Assembly (NCBI RefSeq): GCF_000717655.1
Contig: NZ_JNZY01000004.1
Location: forward strand, 221,770 to 285,769
Direction of reading: 5' to 3'
DNA length: 64,000 bases
DNA from: Streptomyces katrae
Lineage (GTDB): Bacteria; Actinomycetota; Actinomycetes; Streptomycetales; Streptomycetaceae
Made by a program: the position numbers and the translations under genes. Below the pieces are notes generated by a model, which saw only the letters and a program-made list of their open reading frames with translations, searched no databases and had not been told where the DNA came from. Below, one piece after another: positions 19,301 to 29,602 of the stretch. Each line of letters opens with the position of its first letter. The first letter of the stretch is position 1.

Positions 19301-20128
19301 CAAGGACGTTGCCTTGTAGTCACCCGTCGGGCCCGCGTCACCCGCCGTCGCAGCCAGGACGGTCGCACCACCGCTCGCGGCTGCGGCCGCCGGGGCGGCC
19401 TTCGCACCCGCCGACCTCGCCGCGACGCCCGGCGTCGCGACCTGCGCGGACAGCTTGCCCGCGCGCGTGTCGTTCTGCGTCTGCAGCGGCTTCTGCGTAC
19501 GGCACTCCGTGCGCTCCGGCGTCGTCAGCGCACACGCCGGGAGCTCGACCAGGTGCAGACGGGAGACGTAGTCACCGCCGTAGGCGCCGCGGAACGTGTT
19601 GTAGTCCACCTCGACCTTGGCCGAAGCGGACTGGTCGGAACCGTCCGAGCGGCCCACCGACAGCAGCACGCCGTCGACACCCGCCTTGCGCGCCGCGTCC
19701 TTGGCCGCGACCGAGACCTTCACCTTCGACGGAGCCTCGGCCGCCTTGCCCGGAGCCACGTATACCGCGACCGGGAGCTTGCCCGCCTGCTGCGTACCCG
19801 AGCCGATGGCCGGAGCCTGCGCCGCACCGGAGAGGAACGACTTCGACACCGGGCCCGGAGCCGGAGCCAGGTCCACCTCTGCCGAACCGGCCGTCGGCCA
19901 GGAGACCTTCGGAGCCTTCCACCGCGTCGCCGCGTCGTCGGCCTTCTTCGCACCGCCCGCACGGACCGGCTTGACCGGCACCGCTTTCGGCTGCTTCAGC
20001 TCCGGCAGCGACGGCTTGGATTTGCTGTCTGCTACGGCAACAGCGCCGGGCAGCATGCCTGAAAGGACTGCCGCGGCCAATGCCACGGAAAGCCCTCGCA
20101 TGCGAAATCTTCTCACACCCCACCCCAT
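13358..20128 (-). CDS. Secreted RHS-repeat polymorphic toxin with HINT domain and C-terminal toxin tip
   Basis: A 2256-residue protein. Residues 1-33 are a signal peptide ending near AVAVADS. Residues about 280-330 hold the SpvB/TcdB-like entry (FSWTYSISTPAVPGG, QIGLGYSSQSVDGR). YD/RHS repeats fill about 1050-1780, and the RHS core (YDPIIGRFVSVDPV) is near 1870. Residues 2012-2155 are a HINT autoprotease domain: Cys2013 in NCFLAGT, TREHPFW histidine block, and ILVHNS end. The last 101 residues (13361-13663) are the toxin tip, with GESDITGQHGGGPHMNFE and a final NRHIYLE. I do not recognise the tip family. The RHS shell would encapsulate the tip; HINT would release it. GTG 20116 or ATG 20101 are possible starts. 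Confidence 0.9.
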   Translation of the reverse strand: MGWGVRRFRMRGLSVALAAAVLSGMLPGAVAVADSKSKPSLPELKQPKAVPVKPVRAGGAKKADDAATRWKAPKVSWPTAGSAEVDLAPAPGPVSKSFLSGAAQAPAIGSGTQQAGKLPVAVYVAPGKAAEAPSKVKVSVAAKDAARKAGVDGVLLSVGRSDGSDQSASAKVEVDYNTFRGAYGGDYVSRLHLVELPACALTTPERTECRTQKPLQTQNDTRAGKLSAQVATPGVAARSAGAKAAPAAAAASGGATVLAATAGDAGPTGDYKATSLQPSGSWTSGGSTGGFSWTYSISTPAVPGGQAPQIGLGYSSQSVDGRMAASNSQASWIGDGWNWEPGFIERRYKACNDDKTGGTNSTKVGDQCWFNDNATLSLGGKSTELVYEAGKGWHPASDSGEKVEKLTGASNGDNDGEHWKITSTDGMQYFFGLNRLPGWKDASTPTTNSAWTVPVFGNQAGEPCYNASFASAWCQQAWRWQLDYVVAPGGSATAYYWKTETNNYGRNVSETTGKATVTPYVRGGWLDHIDYGLRSDSVYTSKAMGQVTFDVNERCLTTCGTFDETNAKNWPDAPYDLFCKDGSTECKGQYSPTFWSRKRLTGINTKILTGGVYQDVDTWSLDQNFPPAGDGISTPMWLKSITRTGKAGAAPDVPLPPVTFTGEQRPNRVDATGDGLAPYIRLRMSQVNTESGGTIGVTYSQPDCTPTTLPKPDETNTTRCYPVKWAWEGDTSKVDWFNSYVATQIVEGDNLASTPDKVTSYTYVGGAAWGKDTSEFAKAEDRVHSVARGYELVQTRTGAASDPKTLSETRYFRGLDGMDVKDSAGVAVTDRPQFGGMVRESATYVGDDTTKLISATSKSPWRSDLVAKRLRPGLPDLVSYRTGTEKEATRTTVTGGTRTTEASRHFDEYGMVDWESSTGDTAKVGDEACTTTTYARNTTSWILDKHSRVETVAAPCGSPVNRPADVVADSRTYFDNGALGTVPGAGLVTRTEKINGKGDGYDLVSSVPSTCGSAKNQLCYDIYGRVLADTDQYSKVSTTAYTPATGEAPTSMTVTNPLGHTITSEIDPQRGLPTKVIDPNGKVTTTAYDALGRTTKVWVPNWTVEANPNAPSRAFDYTVRNDGPNVVTSKTLTHDYKYSTVYSIQDGLLRERQTQTQSPDLSGRLITETFYDTRGLAWRSSGTYYADGAPSPDLVTGQELNYPASTDTVFDGAGRPTAVISKKFGTETKRATTSYTGDTTTVVPPQGGTATTTVVDAQGRTTEVKQYTDAARTASQSTVYGYDKLGRLAQVTDPGNAKWTYAYDVRGRQVESNDPDKGISKTAYDAGDRTTDVTDARGITLHTDYDDLGRPIGTKQGTTTLTSQVYDTVAKGQLTKSTRYVDGKAYESEVLSYNNLYQPLTTKVTIPSTPDTGALAGTYQWTNTYNITGQVLTTKQPAMGDLPAETVGSTYKSISGLLNNMAAGSSRLVSAMTYDHYGRDTRQELGAIGQRLYRSTEYDEHTSAISRAYTDRDLAPQRIEDTKYTNDPAGNLTSIATSYGQDAARTTDTQCVKIDALRRITQAWTNIGETCASSPSTSVIGGEDPYWTTYTYDAVGNRKTETKHKTASGPTADTIRTYTPPTAGKHDLTKVTQTGTDLHDETFTYDESGNTKSRKSGTGETQYLDWDVEGHLKTLNQGTFSDSFLYDAAGQRLFRKDTKSTTLYLPGGNELHLDKTGKVTGTRYYGDVAVREGGKLTFTLADHHGTGTTQITADATQAVTRRKTGLFGETRGSQPTGWAGDKGFVGGTKDTDTGLTHIGAREYDPIIGRFVSVDPVMDLNDSQQLHGYTYSNQNPFTFWDPTGRQLEECASGMYKCHNGNDPYDYGNRYETIVESVGGTLAPEYVARKQRQQQSYARACSHDPDCRGSQGRQGGRTGGQAPPKPKVVYVQTASGYPAQGVPQGSVLDPNRNAGGAKPSIEEMKQMYCSADESESKCNFRVSYMLSGPLIESLAGTFSAAAAGKGAGRGQGGNCFLAGTLVLMADGSSKKIEDVEVGDSVLSTDPRSGETEARSVEKLIRSEGDRDLNALSVATSDGVSEITATREHPFWSPSEKQWILAGDLRPGMTLAAEGEGTVLVTGNRAFSEHVKTYNFTVSDFHTYYVLAGATPILVHNSCEPWTSYRKFDSDGHPVDKTRVPTDEALDAAERWVGPGYSELVPGSGRFVSKDGTRVARMGESDITGQHGGGPHMNFERLGPNPKKPGKSMVVENRHIYLE

Positions 20129-20283
20129 GCTTCACATTGAGATTTATCGACGCAGACTAACAGTCACAATTCGCTCATCTGACACCACGTAAGGGATCGA
20201 ATTGGGCCAACTGGGAGCAGTGGACCAAATGGGACGTCACGCATAAGATCAACTTAAAAAGCGCAGCTCAGAGCGCCTTGAAG

Positions 20284-20317
20284 CCGATATTCCGAGTAGA
20301 GTCGTCACAGATATCGG
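20284..20317 (+). promoter_or_regulatory. Inverted repeat just before the VCBS gene start
   Basis: CCGATAT (20284-20290) and ATATCGG (20311-20317) are exact complements 20 bases apart, ending seven bases before the GGAG ribosome binding site. It could be an operator or a leader hairpin in the 200-base divergent promoter region shared with the toxin gene. No -10/-35 pair was convincing. Confidence 0.35.
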
Positions 20318-20332
20318 ACTGATGGAGTGTGC

Positions 20333-23300
20333 GTGAGAAGAAAAAGGACCCTCTCCGGTACGCCGGGTGGGCGGGGAATTTCACGGGCCATTTCTGTGGC
20401 CCTGATAAGCGGAATAACCGCTACCGCATTGGGGGTGATAAACTCGTCGACGACGGCCGTCGCCGCCACCGATCCGGTCGCCGAGGGCTCCATGAGCCCG
20501 GCCGACTTCGCACTTGCCAAGGCCAGGGAAACGGGCCAGCCGTACGAGCTGACGTCCGCCCGGACCGAGACCTCCGACACCTGGGCGCTGCCGACGGGCA
20601 AGTGGACCGTCAAGCGCTACGGGACGACGGTTCGGGTGCGGCGGGCCGGTGCGTGGGTCGCGACCGATCCGACGCTGCAGTTCGCGGCGGACGGCACGGT
20701 GGCTCCCAAGGCGTCGGCAGTCAGCATCGCCTTCTCCGGCGGCGGCACCGGGCCCCTGCTGACCGGGGTCAAGGACGGCCGCACGCTGTCCCTGACCTGG
20801 CCGAAGGCGCTGCCCAAGCCGACGCTGGCCGCGAACGTGGCGACGTACGCCAACGTGCTGCCCGACGTCGACCTGCAGCTGAAGGCCGACGTCGAGGGCT
20901 TCTCGGAGCTGCTCGTCGTCAAGACGGCCGAGGCGGCCAAGCACCCCGACCTCGCCACCCTGAAGTTCAAGCTCGACACCGTGGGCCTGAACGTCTCGTC
21001 CAACGCCACGACCGGCCTGCTGAGCGCCGTCAACCCTGCGGGCCAGACCGTGTTCACCGCGTCCGCGCCGATGATGTGGGACTCCACCACGACCGGGGCC
21101 GCCGCCGCTCCGCAGGCCAAGACGGCGGCCCTTTCGCTCGCCGCCGCGGCGGACGCCGGCGAACCCGCCGCGCCCGCCGACGCCTTCGTGACGCCGTCCG
21201 GGGCCAAGGACGCGCAGATGCCCACCACCGTGACCGGCGGCAACCTGGAGATCAAGCCCGACCAGGCCCTCCTGACCGGCGCCGCCACGAAGTACCCGGT
21301 GTTCATCGACCCCTCGGTCGCCTGGGGCGAGCGCCAGAACTGGGCCTGGGCGTACCGGAGCTGGCCGAAGAACTCGTACTGGAACACCAAGCAGGACGTC
21401 CGCGTCGGCTACGAGAGCGAGACGAACGGGCTGTCCCGCTCCTTCTTCCAGCTCGACACCGCCAACCTCAAGGGCGCCCAGGTCACCAAGTCGACGTTCC
21501 GCATCAAGGAGACGTGGTCCTGGTCCTGCACGCCCACCCCGGTGGAGTTGTGGACCACCGGCCCCATCTCCTCCGCGACCACCTGGAACAGCCAGCCCGG
21601 CAAGGGCACCAAGCTGGCGACCGTCTCCGCCGCCAAGGGCCGTCCCGACTGCGGCGCCGGCAACCTCGAGTTCGACGCCACCGCGGCCGCCAAGGAGTCC
21701 GCGTCCAAGGGCTGGTCCAGCGTGACGCTGGGCCTGTACGCGTCCAACGAGAGCGACCAGTACCAGTGGAAGCGCTTCGACCCGAAGACGATCACCCTGG
21801 AGACGGAGTACAACAACCCGCCCAGGACCCCTGCCGACCCGGGCACGTCGCCGTGGGTGCCCTGCGTCGAGGGCGGAAAGATCGGCAACACCACCATCGG
21901 CCTCTACTCGACGATCTCGGACCCCGACGCCGGGAACCTGAGCGCCGAGTACCAGATCTTCAAGGCCGGCCAGAGCACACCGGTCGCGACACAGACGCTC
22001 CCCGCCAACAACGGCAAGGTCGCCACGTGGAACGTCCCTGACACCAGCCTGCCCGACGGCGACTACACCTGGAAGGTGCGCGCGACCGACCAGGACCACG
22101 CCACCTCCGCCTGGTCGCAGACCTGCAAGTTCTCGGTCGACCGCACCCGGCCGGCCAAGGCGCCGAAGATCAGCTCGACCGTCTTCCCCGACGGGAAGAG
22201 CGGCTGGCCCGCCGGAACCGGCAAGGCCCGTACGCCCGGCTCGTTCACCCTCGCCGCCAACGACGTGAAGGACGCGACCTGGTACGGGTACTACACCGAC
22301 TGGAACCCTGAGCTCAAGAGCGCCACCGTGGCCCCCGGTGCCTCCGTCGACGTCCAGCTCACCCCGCCCGGCGCCGGCCCGCACTTCGTCTACGCCTTCA
22401 GCCAGGACGCGGCCGGCAACCGCTCCGACACCACGGCGTACCTCTTCTACGCCGCCCGCTCCGCGGCGCAGGACACTGCCGGAGACCTCAACGGCGACGG
22501 GAACCGCGACATCTGGAGCAACGACTCCTTCGGCAACCTCCTGACCTACGCCGGCCAGGGCAACGCCAAGTTCACTGCCGCGACCAGGGCCGGCAAGAAC
22601 TTCAACGGGGCCCGGCTCGACACGCTCGGCGACTGGGACGGCGACGGGTACAACGATCTCGTCTCTCTCGAACAGCCGTCCGGGATGACGGCCAAGAAGC
22701 TCTTCGCCTACGCCAACAACGGCCAGGGCGGTGCGGACAACCCCGTCGAGATGACGGTGGCGTGCCCGGTGAAGAACCCCGGCGCCGGATGCGACTACGG
22801 TCCGGACTGGAACGGCGACGACCACTGGTACAACGCCGAGCAGGTCCTCGCGCCCGGCGACCTGAACGGGGACGGCACGCCCGACCTGCTGGTCAAGCAG
22901 GGCAAGCAGCTCTGGGCCTACTACGGCAGCGTCTTCGGCACCCTCGACGGCAACGGGGAGCCGGTGCTCGTCGGCAACACCGACTGGGACAAGTACACCG
23001 TCGTCGCCCCCGGCGACGTCAACGGGGACAAGGTTCCCGACCTCTGGCTCCGGGACAACGCCACCGGCGACATCCTGCGCACCTACGGCAAGAAGAGCAA
23101 GGACCCGCAGTTCGTCGTCGACCTCGCCACCTGGGGCACCCAGACCCGCACCAAGATCGGCGGCGGTGTGACCCAGGCCGCCTTCCCCCAGATCGGCTCG
23201 GTGGGCGACGTCTCCGGTGACGGCGTCAGCGACCTGTGGGCCCGACAGGCCGACAACACGGTCCTCGGCTGGAACGGAGTCGCCTCGGGCGGCACCGTCA

Positions 23301-24442
23301 CGGCGTTCTCCGCCAACTACCAGATCGACGGTGTGCCCGGAGCGAAGATCCCGGCGGGCACCACCTTGGCCTCCGGCGAGGAGTTCTCCTCCGGCAACTC
23401 CAAGCTCGTCATGCGCGCCGACGGCAACCTGGTCCTTACGACCAAGGACAACAAGCAGATCTGGTCCACGAACACCGGCGGCAACAACGGCGCCGTGGCC
23501 CGCATGCAGAACGACGGGAACTTCGTCGTCTACGCCGCCAACGGCACCACCGCCCTGTGGAGCAGCAAGACCACCACCCCCTACTCCTACGCCGTGCTGC
23601 AGAGCCGCGGCGTGCTCGTGATCTACAACGCCTCAGGCCAGAGCCTGTGGACGAGCGGTTCGCAGAGTCGGCCCGACTACAACGGCGACGGTTTCACCGA
23701 CGTCCTCGCCCGCGACGCCCAGGGCGACGCGTGGGTCTACCAGGGAACCGGTGGCAGCGGCACCAGCACGCTCGGCAGCCGCTACTTCATCGGCAACGGG
23801 TTCTGGCGCGACTACTGGACGCACCTCTACACCGCCGACCTCAACAACGACGGCCGCACCGACATCGTCGGCCGCACCAAGGAGGGCGACCTCTACCTCT
23901 TCCCGGGTACCGGAGGAACCGACACCAATTCGTTCGCGGGCCGCTACCTGATCGGTGTCGGCTGGAACGGCTACGACCTGGGCTTCGGTGACGTCAATCT
24001 CGACGGTCGTACCGACGTCTTCGCTCGTGACGCGAATGCGGACCTGTGGGTCTACCCGGGCAGCGGCGGAACCGGCACCAGCACGCTCAGTGCACGCACG
24101 TTCATCGGCAACGGCTTCTGGCCGGGCGGATGGGAGACCCTCCGGTACGCCGACCTCAACGGTGACAGCAAGATCGACATCGTGGGCCGCACCGACCAGG
24201 GCGACGTGTACCTGTTCCCCAACAGCACCGGCGCGGACGGGAAGATCTCCTTCGGTGCCCGGACGTTCGAGGGCAACGGCTGGTGGGTCGGCGGATGGAC
24301 CCCGTACCCCGCCGACCTCAACAGCGACGGTGCCGCGGAGCACGTCGGCGTCCTGAACAACGGTGAGCTCTACGACTTCCTGCCAAACCAGGGCCGCGTC
24401 CTGGTCGGCAACGGCTGGAACGCCTACGACGTCGTCCTCTGA
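20333..24442 (+). CDS. Secreted multidomain protein: DNRLRE-like module, VCBS/FG-GAP repeats, bulb-type lectin domain
   Basis: About 1370 residues from GTG 20333 (GGAG at 20324 sets the start; GTG 20327 is also open). Residues 1-45 are a signal peptide. Residues about 320-500 (RSFFQLDTANLKGA, SATTWNSQPG) match the DNRLRE-type beta-sandwich found beside RHS proteins; a fibronectin-like segment follows. From about 715 there are calcium-binding FG-GAP/VCBS repeats (DLNGDGNRDI, DLNGDGTPDL, DVNGDKVPDL, DLNNDGRTDI, DVNLDGRTDV). Residues about 1000-1105 form a mannose-binding bulb lectin unit (MRADGNLVL, MQNDGNFVVY). The domains suggest an extracellular glycan- or surface-binding protein. It is divergent from the toxin and may share its regulation; a joint role is inference. 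Confidence 0.82.
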   Translation: MRRKRTLSGTPGGRGISRAISVALISGITATALGVINSSTTAVAATDPVAEGSMSPADFALAKARETGQPYELTSARTETSDTWALPTGKWTVKRYGTTVRVRRAGAWVATDPTLQFAADGTVAPKASAVSIAFSGGGTGPLLTGVKDGRTLSLTWPKALPKPTLAANVATYANVLPDVDLQLKADVEGFSELLVVKTAEAAKHPDLATLKFKLDTVGLNVSSNATTGLLSAVNPAGQTVFTASAPMMWDSTTTGAAAAPQAKTAALSLAAAADAGEPAAPADAFVTPSGAKDAQMPTTVTGGNLEIKPDQALLTGAATKYPVFIDPSVAWGERQNWAWAYRSWPKNSYWNTKQDVRVGYESETNGLSRSFFQLDTANLKGAQVTKSTFRIKETWSWSCTPTPVELWTTGPISSATTWNSQPGKGTKLATVSAAKGRPDCGAGNLEFDATAAAKESASKGWSSVTLGLYASNESDQYQWKRFDPKTITLETEYNNPPRTPADPGTSPWVPCVEGGKIGNTTIGLYSTISDPDAGNLSAEYQIFKAGQSTPVATQTLPANNGKVATWNVPDTSLPDGDYTWKVRATDQDHATSAWSQTCKFSVDRTRPAKAPKISSTVFPDGKSGWPAGTGKARTPGSFTLAANDVKDATWYGYYTDWNPELKSATVAPGASVDVQLTPPGAGPHFVYAFSQDAAGNRSDTTAYLFYAARSAAQDTAGDLNGDGNRDIWSNDSFGNLLTYAGQGNAKFTAATRAGKNFNGARLDTLGDWDGDGYNDLVSLEQPSGMTAKKLFAYANNGQGGADNPVEMTVACPVKNPGAGCDYGPDWNGDDHWYNAEQVLAPGDLNGDGTPDLLVKQGKQLWAYYGSVFGTLDGNGEPVLVGNTDWDKYTVVAPGDVNGDKVPDLWLRDNATGDILRTYGKKSKDPQFVVDLATWGTQTRTKIGGGVTQAAFPQIGSVGDVSGDGVSDLWARQADNTVLGWNGVASGGTVTAFSANYQIDGVPGAKIPAGTTLASGEEFSSGNSKLVMRADGNLVLTTKDNKQIWSTNTGGNNGAVARMQNDGNFVVYAANGTTALWSSKTTTPYSYAVLQSRGVLVIYNASGQSLWTSGSQSRPDYNGDGFTDVLARDAQGDAWVYQGTGGSGTSTLGSRYFIGNGFWRDYWTHLYTADLNNDGRTDIVGRTKEGDLYLFPGTGGTDTNSFAGRYLIGVGWNGYDLGFGDVNLDGRTDVFARDANADLWVYPGSGGTGTSTLSARTFIGNGFWPGGWETLRYADLNGDSKIDIVGRTDQGDVYLFPNSTGADGKISFGARTFEGNGWWVGGWTPYPADLNSDGAAEHVGVLNNGELYDFLPNQGRVLVGNGWNAYDVVL

Positions 24443-24467
24443 CGGCACCGCCGGGAACGCTGAACGT

Positions 24468-24503
24468 TGAGGGGTGAGGTCCCGTAAGGGGCCTCACCCC
24501 TCA
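24468..24503 (+). terminator. Hairpin terminator after VCBS gene
   Basis: Exact 12-base arms TGAGGGGTGAGG (24468-24479) and CCTCACCCCTCA (24492-24503) enclose a 12-base loop. There is no T run, as is usual in Streptomyces. Confidence 0.65.
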
Positions 24504-24528
24504 GCCATGCCCCACGAACGGCATCTGA

Positions 24529-26873
<2,345 letters not shown>

Positions 26874-26941
26874 CCCCCGCCCGGCCCGGGCCGTGCGCGT
26901 ACCGCCGCCCGGGCGGGCGGACGCCGCTCCTGCGGGCGCCG

Positions 26942-28234
26942 TTACCGCGGACCCGTCCAGCCCGTCGGGACGTGGCCGAGGCGGACGCGCTGGGGGTGGT
27001 CGCCGACGGGGACGGAGACCCGCTTGGTCCCGGTGGCGAAGTCGATGGCGGTGACCCGGTCGGCGCCGCTCTCGGAGATCACGCAGGCCGTGCCGTCCCC
27101 GTCGACGGTGGCCCAGTACGGCTTGTCGGCCTGGACCAGCGGCCCCTCGGCGAGGGTGGCGCGGTCCACGACGGTGACGTAGTCGTCCATGGTGCCCGCG
27201 ATGCAGAGCTTGGCGCCGTCCGGACTCATGGACATGCCGTGGTGGCGGGAGTCGTTGACCCAGGTGGTGCGGTCCGCGTTGGTGCCGGGGTTGCGGGGGA
27301 GCTCCTTGATCCGGGTGATCCGGTCGGTGGCCACGTCGTACTCCACGACCCCGTTGAAGAAGGACACCTGGAAGTAGAGCTTGGACTCGTCGGAGCTGAA
27401 CGACATGGGCCGCACCGCGTCGGACAGGTCCGGGCGGCCGAAGGCGTCCAGCCGCGCGCGCATGTCGATCACGCGGACCGTACGGAAGGTCTGCGCGTCG
27501 ACGACGGTGATCTTCCGGTCGCCCTTCGTCCAGTCCAGCCACGGCGCGTCGAGGGCGGAGGTGACGTCGCCGATCGAGCTGTTCCACAGGTAGCGGCCGT
27601 CACGGGAGAAGGTGTTCTCGTGCGGCTTGTCGCCGGTCGGGAAGGAGCCGAGCTGCCGCCCGGTGGCGATGTCCAGGACGTGCACGGTGTTGGCGGTGGA
27701 GGCGGAGACGGCGACCCGGGTGCCGTCGGGCGAGACGGCCATGTGGTCGGAGCGGTAGCCGGAGACGGGGAAGCGCCAGTTGACCCGGCCCGTCCGCACG
27801 TCGATCGAGACGACGTCGGCGAAGCTGGGGCGGGAGGCGACCACGGCGGTGCCGTCCGGGGTGGTGTACATGTCGTCCACGAACTGGTCGTGCCCCTCGC
27901 CCGCGGTGGCGCGGATGCCGAGGAAGAAGCCGAGCTTGATCGGATCGAGGTAGATCTCCCGCAGCCGCTCCTCCTTGTCGGGGATCATGTTGATCCGCCC
28001 GACCTTGGCGAGGTCGCCGGTGGAGGCGAGCACGTCGGCGGTCCCCTCCCAGTTGTTGCCGACGAAGAGCACCTCGCGGACGCCGGGGCCCGGGGCCGGA
28101 CCGGCGGCCGGGGCGGAGGCCGAGGCGGGGCCCCCGGCGAGGGAGGCCGCGAGCAGCGCACAGCCGGCGAGGAGCGTGACGACGGGGGTACGGGCGGTGC
28201 GGGCCGTGCGGGCGGTGCGCGCGGTTCGGGACAT
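26942..28234 (-). CDS. Secreted YVTN-type beta-propeller repeat protein
   Basis: A 430-residue protein read from ATG 28234 (GGAG ten bases upstream). Residues 1-40 are a signal peptide whose n-region is a tandem MSRTARTARTARTARTP, followed by a hydrophobic stretch ending at GGPASASA. The rest consists of 40-45-residue beta-propeller blades with the phrases VSPDGTRVAVSASTANTVHVLDI, FSRDGRYLWNSS and MSPDGAKLCIAGT. Such proteins are extracellular scaffolds or enzymes; no active site can be named. A perfect 14-base palindrome sits in its promoter. The three to four copies of the Arg-Thr-Ala repeat come from a nine-base DNA repeat. Confidence 0.8.
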   Translation of the reverse strand: MSRTARTARTARTARTPVVTLLAGCALLAASLAGGPASASAPAAGPAPGPGVREVLFVGNNWEGTADVLASTGDLAKVGRINMIPDKEERLREIYLDPIKLGFFLGIRATAGEGHDQFVDDMYTTPDGTAVVASRPSFADVVSIDVRTGRVNWRFPVSGYRSDHMAVSPDGTRVAVSASTANTVHVLDIATGRQLGSFPTGDKPHENTFSRDGRYLWNSSIGDVTSALDAPWLDWTKGDRKITVVDAQTFRTVRVIDMRARLDAFGRPDLSDAVRPMSFSSDESKLYFQVSFFNGVVEYDVATDRITRIKELPRNPGTNADRTTWVNDSRHHGMSMSPDGAKLCIAGTMDDYVTVVDRATLAEGPLVQADKPYWATVDGDGTACVISESGADRVTAIDFATGTKRVSVPVGDHPQRVRLGHVPTGWTGPR

Positions 28235-28263
28235 CCGCTCAACTCCGTTGCAAAAAGGCGCTG

Positions 28264-28277
28264 TTACCGGCCGGTAA
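28264..28277 (-). promoter_or_regulatory. Perfect palindrome TTACCGGCCGGTAA in promoter
   Basis: A self-complementary 14-mer 30 bases upstream of the beta-propeller start. Its TTACCGG half site is like TetR-family operators. It lies where RNA polymerase would bind, so repression is likely; the regulator is not in the window. Confidence 0.45.
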
Positions 28278-28292
28278 AATAAGCGGAACGGC

Positions 28293-28324
28293 AAAAGGGC
28301 GCAACCCTCGGGTCACGCCCTTTT
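28293..28324 (-). terminator. Bidirectional-looking terminator after xdhC
   Basis: 15-base arms (28293-28307 and 28310-28324) pair with two mismatches, start with AAAA and end with TTTT. On the minus strand it follows the XdhC gene by about 40 bases, so it likely ends the purine block. Confidence 0.75.
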
Positions 28325-28363
28325 CGTCAGGCCCGCTTCTTCAGGCCCTCTTCTTCACGTCCT

Positions 28364-29527
28364 TCAAGCGACGGAGCCGATCCTGCCGATCACGGTGTTC
28401 GAGGTGTCCGGGTGGATCGGTATGTGCGCTCCGGTGAGGGCCGCGCCGGAGCCGCCTCGGCGGTTGGCGACGATCTCGGCGGCGATGGACAGCGCGGTCT
28501 CCTCCGGGGAGCGGGCGCCGAGGTCCAGGCCGATCGGGGAGCGCAGCCGGGCCAGCTCCAGCTCGGTCACGCCGACCTCGCGGAGCCGCTTGTTGCGGTC
28601 CTCGTGGGTACGGCGGGAGCCCATGGCGCCCACGTACGCGACGGGCAGCTTGAGGGCCAGTTCGAGGAGCGGGACGTCGAACTTGGCGTCGTGGGTGAGC
28701 ACGCACAGAACGGTCCGGCCGTCCAGCGAGCCCGCCGAGGACTGTGCCTCGAGGTAGCGGTGCGGCCATTCGACGACGATCTCGTCCGCCTCGGGGAAAC
28801 GGTTCTTCGTCGCGAACACGGGCCGCGCGTCACACAGGGTCACGTGGTAGCCGAGGAATTTGCCGATCCGCACCAGGGCGGACGCGAAGTCGATGGCACC
28901 GAAGACGATCATCCGCGGCGGCGGGACGCTGGACTCGACGAGCACCTTGAGCGGCTCTCCGCAGAGCCGTCCGTCGGCGCCGGTCTCCAGCACGCCGGTC
29001 CTGCCCGCGTCCAGCAGGGCCCGGGCCTCCTCGGCGATGGTGCGGTCCAGCTCGGGGTGTCCCCCGAAACCGCCCTCGTGGCCGCCGTCGCCCCGGACGA
29101 GTACGGCGCGGCCCTTGAGCTCGGCCGGCCCTTCCGCGATCCGGGCGACCGCCGCGGCCTCACCGCGGGCCGCCGCGGCCAGCGCGGCCGCGAACACCTC
29201 GCGCGCCGGGGATCCCACGGGGACCGGGGTGACGAGGATGTCGATGATCCCGCCGCAGGTCAGGCCCACGGCGAAGGCATCGTCGTCGCTGTAGCCGAAG
29301 GTCTCGAGGACGGTCTCGCCGTCCTCCAGCGCCTGCCGGCACAGCTCGTACACCGCGCCCTCCACGCATCCGCCGGAAACCGAGCCGATGGCCGTGCCCT
29401 CGCCGTCGACGGCGAGTGCGGCTCCGGGCTGCCGGGGTGCACTCCCGCCGACCGCCACCACGGTGGCGACGGCGAAGTCACGTCCCTGCTCGACCCACCG
29501 GTTCAGTTCTTCGGCGATGTCCAGCAT
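28364..29527 (-). CDS. xdhC: XdhC/CoxI family molybdenum cofactor maturation factor
   Basis: A 387-residue XdhC-type protein. The N-terminal XdhC/CoxI domain has the conserved AVGGSAPRQPGAALAV and SVSGGCVEGAV segments, with LTCGGIIDI holding the family cysteine; the C-terminal Rossmann domain begins at MIVFGAIDFASALVRIGKFLG and carries YVGAMGSRRTHEDR. XdhC proteins bind the molybdenum cofactor, promote its sulfuration and deliver it to xanthine dehydrogenase. GAGGAGG precedes the ATG at good spacing. It is on the same strand as the xdh subunits but is separated from them by the purine permease, fitting one purine-catabolism block. Confidence 0.9.
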   Translation of the reverse strand: MLDIAEELNRWVEQGRDFAVATVVAVGGSAPRQPGAALAVDGEGTAIGSVSGGCVEGAVYELCRQALEDGETVLETFGYSDDDAFAVGLTCGGIIDILVTPVPVGSPAREVFAAALAAAARGEAAAVARIAEGPAELKGRAVLVRGDGGHEGGFGGHPELDRTIAEEARALLDAGRTGVLETGADGRLCGEPLKVLVESSVPPPRMIVFGAIDFASALVRIGKFLGYHVTLCDARPVFATKNRFPEADEIVVEWPHRYLEAQSSAGSLDGRTVLCVLTHDAKFDVPLLELALKLPVAYVGAMGSRRTHEDRNKRLREVGVTELELARLRSPIGLDLGARSPEETALSIAAEIVANRRGGSGAALTGAHIPIHPDTSNTVIGRIGSVA

Positions 29528-29602
29528 GTGCGGCCTCCTCGGAGAGGTTCGGTTACCAGTATCGGATGCGTGGAGGGTCAGGTCCCGGTCACGGGCCCGG
29601 CC

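Noticed and set aside
28320..28364. CTTCTTCA repeats after xdhC as an extra small gene
   Set aside because: No start or ribosome binding site in any frame; it is the 3' tail between the stop and the terminator.
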